The position numbers and the translations under genes were made by a program. From Seohaeicola_A nanhaiensis (GTDB lineage: Bacteria > Pseudomonadota > Alphaproteobacteria > Rhodobacterales > Rhodobacteraceae), in the NCBI RefSeq assembly GCF_042654245.1, contig NZ_JBHSGI010000041.1:1-5914 (forward strand): a DNA stretch of 5,914 bases. Reading direction: 5' to 3'. Under the pieces are notes generated by a model, which saw only the letters and a list, made by a program, of their open reading frames with translations, was not told the DNA's origin and did no database searches. Shown piece after piece: positions 1 through 5,914 of the stretch (position 1 is its first letter; each line of letters opens with the position of its first letter).

Positions 1-145
1 TCACCGGCGGCGCAGAGATGCGGCGGCGGGGCGCGGGACGGTTCGGACGGAGACGGACGGGCGGTTCTGGCGGGACGAAAAACAGCGGTAATACAGGCGG
101 GGCGCGCCGAACAAGTTAGGGCGCATCCTGTTGAATTTGTCGCTA
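1..145. other. GC-rich upstream/leader region with no recognisable gene
   Basis: This stretch precedes the boxA element and should hold the operon promoter or early leader. The first 75 bases are very GC-rich and carry the hexamer GGACGG at 36-41, 45-50 and 55-60, plus a related AGACGG at 51-56. I see no good sigma-70 pair here. The only AT-rich hexamer with some resemblance to a -10 is TAATAC at 89-94, with a poor upstream partner (TTCTGG, 65-70). A minus-strand frame is open over 1-210 and plus frame 1 is open over 1-167, but both run through boxA and the processing stem, so I read them as chance open frames in GC-rich DNA. The true promoter may lie before the window. Confidence 0.5.
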
Positions 146-157
146 CGCTCTTTGACA
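146..157 (+). promoter_or_regulatory. boxA-like rRNA antitermination element
   Basis: The sequence CGCTCTTTGACA differs from the E. coli rrn boxA (TGCTCTTTAACA) at two positions. It lies about 235 nt before the 16S 5' end and 10 nt before the 16S processing stem, which is the usual order in bacterial rRNA leaders. In other bacteria boxA in the nascent RNA binds NusB/NusE and lets RNA polymerase pass through untranslated rRNA genes without Rho termination. Its last six bases read TTGACA, so it also mimics a -35 hexamer; the boxA reading is preferred because of its position. Confidence 0.75.
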
Positions 158-166
158 TGGATAATA

Positions 167-195
167 TCTGAAGAGATATGTGGGCGGTTTGGTTC
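167..195 (+). other. 5' arm of pre-16S processing stem
   Basis: This segment is complementary to 1973-2001, beyond the 3' end of 16S. The core at 168-180 pairs perfectly with 1988-2000 (13 bp). The helix continues past a single T181/T1987 mismatch to 195/1973 using Watson-Crick and a few G-U pairs. Such a stem enclosing 16S is the standard RNase III substrate in bacterial rRNA maturation. The same bases can also form a local hairpin at 164-179, so the arm may refold when its distant partner is transcribed. Confidence 0.85.
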
Positions 196-390
196 ATTTC
201 GATGGATCAACGTCTGTATATCGCGCCTCTAGGCTTCGGCCGATGATGAGGTGTCAGCTTCACTGTTTGGACGGCTTTCGGTTTCTTTGGAAACCCGAAG
301 CACAGACAAACAGAGACTTCCATCAGGATTAGCCTCCTGGTGGAGATGTGCAGAGGTTCGAACGTCAAGGACAAGCTGGAAACAGCTTTT
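196..390 (+). other. 16S rRNA leader with serial hairpins
   Basis: This is transcribed leader between the processing stem and mature 16S, with no coding signal. Three local hairpins can be drawn. The first is 274-285 with 290-301, with one C-C mismatch and a TTTG loop. The second is 318-328 with 335-345, with a six-base loop and one internal plus one terminal G-U pair. The third is 373-378 with 383-388, closed by a GAAA tetraloop and ending two bases before the predicted 16S 5' end. A smaller GGC-TTCG-GCC hairpin lies at 232-241. The leader is removed during maturation; the hairpins may help folding or mark the 5' trimming site. Confidence 0.7.
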
Positions 391-2103
<1,713 letters not shown>

Positions 2104-2296
2104 TGTCTTGTTTGCTGTGCAAACAAGACAGGCGCGGAAAGCGGATTGCAGGGCAATCTGCGGCGCGCACGGCAGGTGTGTTTGCCCCCTGGCTGATGCG
2201 ACTTCAACCTTGTTTCCCTGAAATGGTGCCGCGTGCGGCCGCAGCTTTCTTCGAAAGCCGCTTACCCGCACAAAGGTCCATTTTGCGGAGCAAAAT
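2104..2296 (+). other. tRNA-Ile to tRNA-Ala spacer, rich in hairpins
   Basis: This 193-nt spacer lacks a credible gene and is mostly inverted repeats. A perfect 12-bp hairpin starts on the base after the tRNA-Ile CCA (2104-2115 with 2119-2130, TGT loop). A 9-bp hairpin with one G-U follows (2141-2149 with 2153-2161, AGG loop). A compound hairpin has outer arms 2233-2238/2266-2271 and inner arms GCTTTC/GAAAGC (2244-2249, 2253-2258). A perfect hairpin CCATTTTGC-GGA-GCAAAATGG (2278-2298) runs into the first two bases of tRNA-Ala. They probably guide tRNA excision or insulate folding; the role is inferred from position only. Confidence 0.8.
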
Positions 2297-2372
2297 GGGG
2301 CCTTAGCTCAGCTGGGAGAGCGCCTGATTTGCATTCAGGAGGTCAGGAGTTCGATCCTCCTAGGCTCCACCA
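2297..2372 (+). tRNA. tRNA-Ala (TGC anticodon)
   Basis: This is a 76-nt tRNA with an encoded CCA (2370-2372). The acceptor stem pairs GGGGCCT (2297-2303) with AGGCTCC (2362-2368), with one G-U, and A2369 is the discriminator. It carries the G-U wobble at the third acceptor pair (G2299-T2366), matching the G3-U70 identity element for alanyl-tRNA synthetase. The anticodon stem CCTGA/TCAGG (2323-2327, 2335-2339) closes loop TTTGCAT, with anticodon TGC at 2330-2332. The T arm contains GTTCGATCC. It reads GCA and other alanine codons. Confidence 0.98.
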
Positions 2373-2753
2373 CTTCGCGGTTCGATTTGATCAGCAAGGA
2401 CTGGCCGCAGTCCTTGCTCATCCAATCGGATGACAGTTTCCTTCGGGAACGCACTTAACATCGTAAAGAGAGATACATAACGACACCGTTGGTGTCCCGG
2501 AGTGACGGGATTGCCTCGGTTCGGAGCAAAGGCCGCAAGGCCGATGCGAGCGTATGACACGGGTGCTTCCTCGCCTGTCCATGCGTCTGCCGGATCGAAA
2601 CGACGGTGTTGTCCAAGTCAAGTACACTAACCAATCGAGCCCGGTCAGCATGGATCGGGTTCGGGTAGTATGCTTTTGGTCCAGGGAAACAGGAGAGGTT
2701 GTTTACCAGCTTCCGCTCCATCGTCAGATGCAAGTCTGTCTTTTTCTGGATCA
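2373..2753 (+). other. tRNA-Ala to 23S spacer
   Basis: This 381-nt transcribed spacer has no supported gene; the open frames over it cross into 23S or the tRNA. It holds the long hairpin 2380-2431 (separate entry). Small hairpins are GTTTCC/GGGAAC (2436-2450), GACACC/GGTGTC (2482-2496) and GGCC-GCAA-GGCC (2531-2542). Its 3' half carries the 5' arms of the pre-23S stem at 2604-2623, 2664-2682 and 2732-2761. A 7-bp hairpin GAGCCCG/CGGGTTC (2637-2643 with 2656-2662) sits between two of those arms. Confidence 0.85.
2380..2431 (+). other. Long spacer hairpin downstream of tRNA-Ala
   Basis: This is a near-perfect hairpin. The inner 11 bp are AGCAAGGACTG (2393-2403) with CAGTCCTTGCT (2408-2418), closed by a GCCG loop. 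The stem continues outward through GAT/ATC and then TTCGATT/AATCGGA, with two single mismatches (C2392/C2419 and T2388/C2423). It begins 7 nt after the tRNA-Ala CCA. The length suits RNase III cleavage that would free tRNA-Ala from pre-23S. A terminator is unlikely because no T tract follows and 23S lies downstream. Confidence 0.8.
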
Positions 2754-2761
2754 AATCAAGC
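2604..2761 (+). other. 5' arms of the extended pre-23S processing stem
   Basis: Three segments here pair, in nested order, with sequence after 23S. Segment 2732-2761 pairs with 5575-5604, with 16 perfect base pairs at 2746-2761/5575-5590 and two mismatches further out. Segment 2668-2682 pairs with 5610-5624 (15 bp, one G-U) and extends to 2664/5627 past a bulged A2667. Segment 2610-2623 pairs perfectly with 5639-5652 (14 bp), with three further pairs possible through a 2-nt bulge. Local hairpins fill the gaps. The innermost helix includes the base of the mature 23S terminal helix. This is a typical RNase III target, here extended well beyond the core. Confidence 0.85.
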
Positions 2762-2890
2762 GCGAAAAGGGCGTTTGGTGAATGCCTTGGCAGTAAGAGG
2801 CGATGAAGGACGTGATACTCTGCGATAAGTCATGGGGAGCCGAGAATAGGCTTTGATCCATGAATTTCCGAATGGGGCAACCCACCTGAT

Positions 2891-2931
2891 ACTGTGTTAT
2901 TACGGCCCGCAAGGGCGGCTAATAATGCGGT
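2891..2931 (+). other. Enlarged 23S helix 9 (short intervening-sequence position)
   Basis: Within 23S, 2891-2902 pairs with 2920-2931 (12 bp including three G-U). The stem continues through a small internal loop into GCCC-GCAA-GGGC, closed by a GNRA loop. E. coli has a hairpin of about 16 nt here, so this version is some 25 nt longer. Helix 9 is the known site of RNase III-cleaved intervening sequences in alphaproteobacteria such as Rhodobacter capsulatus. Whether this short one is cut cannot be told from sequence. Confidence 0.7.
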
Positions 2932-3828
2932 CAACCAGGTATTTATGACCTGAATACATAGGGTTATAAAGGCGAACCCGGGGAACTGAAACATCTAAGT
3001 ACCCGGAGGAAAGGACATCAATAGAGACTCTCCTAGTAGCGGCGAGCGAACGGGGACCAGCCGAGTCCTGAGAGTGACCAGAACGATCTGGAAAGATCGA
3101 CCATAGCGGGTGACAGTCCCGTATGGGAAGCTCGATGGAACGTATTAAGTAGGGCGGGACACGTGAAATCCTGTCTGAAGATCGGAGGACCACCTCCGAA
3201 GGCTAAGTACTCCTTACTGACCGATAGCGAACCAGTACCGTGAGGGAAAGGTGAAAAGCACCCCGACGAGGGGAGTGAAACAGTACCTGAAACCGAACGC
3301 CTACAAGCAGTCGGAGCCTCCTTGCGAGGTGACGGCGTACCTTTTGTATAATGGGTCATCGACTTGGTCTATCTAGCAAGCTTAAGCCGTTAGGTGTAGG
3401 CGCAGCGAAAGCGAGTCTTAATAGGGCGAATGAGTTAGATGGATCAGACCCGAAACCGAGTGATCTAGCCATGACCAGGATGAAGGTAAGGTAACACTTA
3501 CTGGAGGTCCGAACCCACACCTGTTGAAAAAGGTCGGGATGAGTTGTGGCTAGGGGTGAAAGGCTAATCAAACTCGGAGATAGCTGGTTCTCTGCGAAAT
3601 CTATTTAGGTAGAGCGTCGTCCGAATACCCTCGGGGGTAGAGCACTGGATGGGTAATGGGGTCCCACAGACTTACTGATCCTAACCAAACTCCGAATACC
3701 GAGGAGTACTAGACGGCAGACACACAGTGGATGCTAACGTCCATTGTGAAGAGGGAAACAACCCTGACCTACAGCTAAGGCCCCCAATTCATGGCTAAGT
3801 GGGAAAGCAGGTGGGACGTCCAAAACAA

Positions 3829-3859
<31 letters not shown>

Positions 3860-3966
3860 TAAAGATAGCGTAACAGCTCACTGGTCTAATCAAGATATCC
3901 TGCGGCGAAGATGTAACGGGGCTCAAGCCATGAGCCGAAGCTTAGGATGCACATAGTGCATGGTAG

Positions 3967-4030
3967 CAGAGCGTAGTGTGACATAGTTCCATGTCTCCTT
4001 ACCGGGTTCGCCCGGATTGGAGACGCGGAG
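3967..4030 (+). other. Expansion segment in 23S domain II
   Basis: Between the conserved blocks GGTAG (3962-3966) and TGACATGAG (4087-4095) there are 125 nt, against about 72 in E. coli by recalled alignment. The extra bases include a compact hairpin: GTCTCC (3993-3998) with GGAGAC (4019-4024), an internal loop, then CCGGG-TTCG-CCCGG (4002-4015). The position is near helices 45-46. I believe similar sequence occurs in other Rhodobacterales 23S genes, so it is probably a lineage feature rather than a recent insertion. Confidence 0.6.
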
Positions 4031-4593
4031 CTTTCTGTGAAGCGGGCCTGTGAGGGATCCCGTGGAGAGATCACTAGCGAGAATGATGACATGAGTAGCG
4101 ACAAAGAGTGTGAGAGACACTCTCGCCGAAAGTCCAAGGGTTCCTGCTTAAAGCTAATCTGAGCAGGGTAAGCCGACCCCTAAGTCGAGGCCGACAGGCG
4201 TAGACGATGGGAACCAGGTTAATATTCCTGGGCCAGGAGGATGTGACGGATCGCAGGTGTAGTTCAGTCTTATCGGATTGACTGGGCTGCTGAGTGGTCC
4301 CTGGAAATAGCCCTCCGCTAGATCGTACCCTAAACCGACACAGGTGGACTGGTAGAGAATACCAAGGCGCTTGAGAGAACGATGTTGAAGGAACTCGGCA
4401 AAATACCTCCGTAAGTTCGCGAGAAGGAGGCCCGGTTCCAAGGCAACTTGGAGCTGGGGACACAAACCAGGGGGTGGCGACTGTTTACTTAAAACACAGG
4501 GCTGTGCGAAGTCGTAAGACGACGTATACAGTCTGACGCCTGCCCGGTGCCTGAAGGTTAAAAGGAGGGGTGCAAGCTCTGAATTGAAGCCCA

Positions 4594-4676
<83 letters not shown>

Positions 4677-4934
4677 CGACCTCCCCGCTGTCTCCAACAT
4701 CGACTCAGCGAAATTGAATTGTCTGTCAAGATGCAGACTACCCGCGGTTAGACGGAAAGACCCCATGCACCTTTACTATAGCTTCGCACTGGCATCAGGA
4801 TTGAGATGTGCAGGATAGGTGGTAGGCTTCGAAGCGGGAACGCCAGTTTCCGTGGAGCCTCCCTTGAGATACCACCCTTCTTACTCTTGATGTCTAACCG
4901 CGGCCCGTTATCCGGGTCCGGGACCCTGCGTGGT

Positions 4935-4966
<32 letters not shown>

Positions 4967-5109
4967 GTGTAACGGAGGCGCGCGAAGGTTGGCTCAGAGC
5001 GGTCGGAAATCGCTCGTTGAGTGCAATGGCAGAAGCCAGCCTGACTGCAAGACTGACAAGTCGAGCAGAGACGAAAGTCGGTCATAGTGATCCGGTGGTC
5101 CCAAGTGGG

Positions 5110-5140
<31 letters not shown>

Positions 5141-5228
5141 TGGGGATAACAGGCTGATACTGCCCAAGAGTCCATATCGACGGCAGTGTTTGGCACCTCG
5201 ATGTCGGCTCATCTCATCCTGGGGCTGG

Positions 5229-5265
<37 letters not shown>

Positions 5266-5574
5266 AGGTACGTGAGCTGGGTTTAGAACGTCGTGAGACA
5301 GTTCGGTCCCTATCTTCCGTGGGTGTAGGATACTTGAGAGGAGTTGCCCCTAGTACGAGAGGACCGGGGTGAACGTTCCACTGGTGGACCAGTTGTCGTG
5401 CCAACGGCAGTGCTGGGTAGCTATGAACGGACAGGATAACCGCTGAAGGCATCTAAGCGGGAAGCCCCCCTCAAAACAAGGTATCCCTGAGGACCGTGGT
5501 AGACCACCACGTCGATAGGCCGGAGATGTAAGCACAGCAATGTGTTCAGTTGACCGGTACTAATTGTCCGATAG

Positions 5575-5655
5575 GCTTGATTTGATCCAGTAAAAGAAAG
5601 ACTTTACAGGGATCAAAAGCATACACCAACTTCAGTGAACTTGACTTGGACACCG
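5575..5655 (+). other. 3' arms of the extended pre-23S processing stem
   Basis: These are the partners of the 5' arms: 5575-5604 with 2732-2761, 5610-5627 with 2664-2682, and 5639-5655 with 2604-2623. The linkers on this side are short (5605-5609 and 5628-5638), so the three helices could stack nearly end to end. The last three bases of the outer arm compete with a local hairpin CCGCC-ACGC-GGCGG (5653-5666). Confidence 0.85.
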
Positions 5656-5706
5656 CCACGCGGCGGCAAAAAACGCGCAACCTGCCGAAAGGCAATAGCG
5701 CGAAAA

Positions 5707-5720
<14 letters not shown>
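5585..5720 (+). other. 23S to 5S spacer
   Basis: This 136-nt spacer contains most of the 3' arms of the pre-23S stem, hairpin CCGCC-ACGC-GGCGG (5653-5666), and a hairpin at 5674-5702 made of CGCGC/GCGCG outside and TGCC-GAAA-GGCA inside with a GNRA loop. Its last bases (5707-5719) form the 5' arm of the 5S flanking stem. There is no tRNA or gene here. Confidence 0.85.
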
Positions 5721-5852
<132 letters not shown>

Positions 5853-5887
5853 AAACATGTATCCCTCTTACCAATAAACCAATCCTA

Positions 5888-5914
5888 AACGCCGCCCCTA
5901 ATCAGGGCGGCGTT
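5888..5914 (+). terminator. Probable rho-independent terminator of the operon (cut by window edge)
   Basis: A perfect 10-bp stem AACGCCGCCC/GGGCGGCGTT (5888-5897 with 5905-5914) encloses the 7-nt loop CTAATCA, about 50 nt after 5S. The final TT is the last visible sequence, so the expected T tract cannot be confirmed. The strength of the GC stem and its position after the last RNA gene support terminator function. The stretch 5853-5887 before it holds nothing recognisable. Confidence 0.75.

Noticed and set aside
137..165. TTGTCG (137-142) with GATAAT (160-165) at 17-bp spacing, a better-looking -10
   Set aside because: It spans boxA, so boxA would not be transcribed. Starting near 172 would also cut into the processing arm. 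It could be a secondary promoter, but the context argues against it.
152..180. TTGACA (152-157) with GATATG (175-180) at 17-bp spacing, resembling a sigma-70 promoter
   Set aside because: The TTGACA is the end of the boxA element, the -10 is poor, and a transcript starting here would lack boxA and the 5' arm of the conserved 16S stem.
1..210. Minus-strand open frame of 69 codons ending at the window start
   Set aside because: It overlaps boxA and the 16S processing arm, has an arginine- and proline-rich composition typical of chance frames in GC-rich DNA, and matches no family I recognise.
2104..2130. Perfect hairpin after tRNA-Ile considered as a terminator or CRISPR-like repeat
   Set aside because: No T tract follows, downstream rRNA must be transcribed, and the sequence is not repeated elsewhere in the window.
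2450..2460. CGCACTTAACA, a possible second boxA in the 16S-23S spacer
   Set aside because: It needs a one-base deletion and two substitutions to match the E. coli boxA, so the match is too weak. Some operons do carry a spacer boxA, so it stays only a possibility.

Overview
The window is one ribosomal RNA operon, read entirely on the + strand, in the order 16S rRNA - tRNA-Ile(GAT) - tRNA-Ala(TGC) - 23S rRNA - 5S rRNA. The 16S sequence has alphaproteobacterial features: a shortened variable hairpin around 800-825 and the motif GTAGAGGTGAAATTCGTAGATATTC. Its wording resembles Rhodobacterales (Roseobacter/Rhodobacter relatives). That placement comes from recall of the family, not from a database search, and I would not name a genus. 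No protein-coding gene is supported; every long open frame overlaps an rRNA, a tRNA or a structured spacer.

Layout. Positions 1-145 are GC-rich upstream or leader sequence without a recognisable gene or convincing promoter. A boxA-like antitermination element (146-157) is followed by a structured 16S leader (about 164-390). Mature 16S is about 391-1855. A spacer (1856-2026) leads to tRNA-Ile (2027-2103), a hairpin-rich spacer (2104-2296), tRNA-Ala (2297-2372), a long spacer (2373-2753), 23S (about 2754-5584), a short spacer (5585-5720), 5S (about 5721-5839), and a strong hairpin at 5888-5914 on the very edge of the window that is probably the operon terminator.

How the parts work together. 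One long transcript would be cut into ribosomal and transfer RNAs. The spacers hold long-range complementary arms that close each precursor: 167-195 with 1973-2001 around 16S; three collinear helices (2604-2623, 2664-2682 and 2732-2761 with 5639-5655, 5610-5627 and 5575-5604) around 23S; and 5707-5730 with 5829-5852 around 5S. These are the expected kind of double-stranded substrate for RNase III and other maturation nucleases. Local near-perfect hairpins flank both tRNAs.

The window is an ordinary core-genome locus, and I found no new kind of system. The items most worth a second look are the unusually extended pre-23S stem, a 5' processing arm that can also fold on itself, the hairpins abutting the tRNAs, an enlarged 23S helix 9, and an expansion of about 50 nt in 23S domain II.
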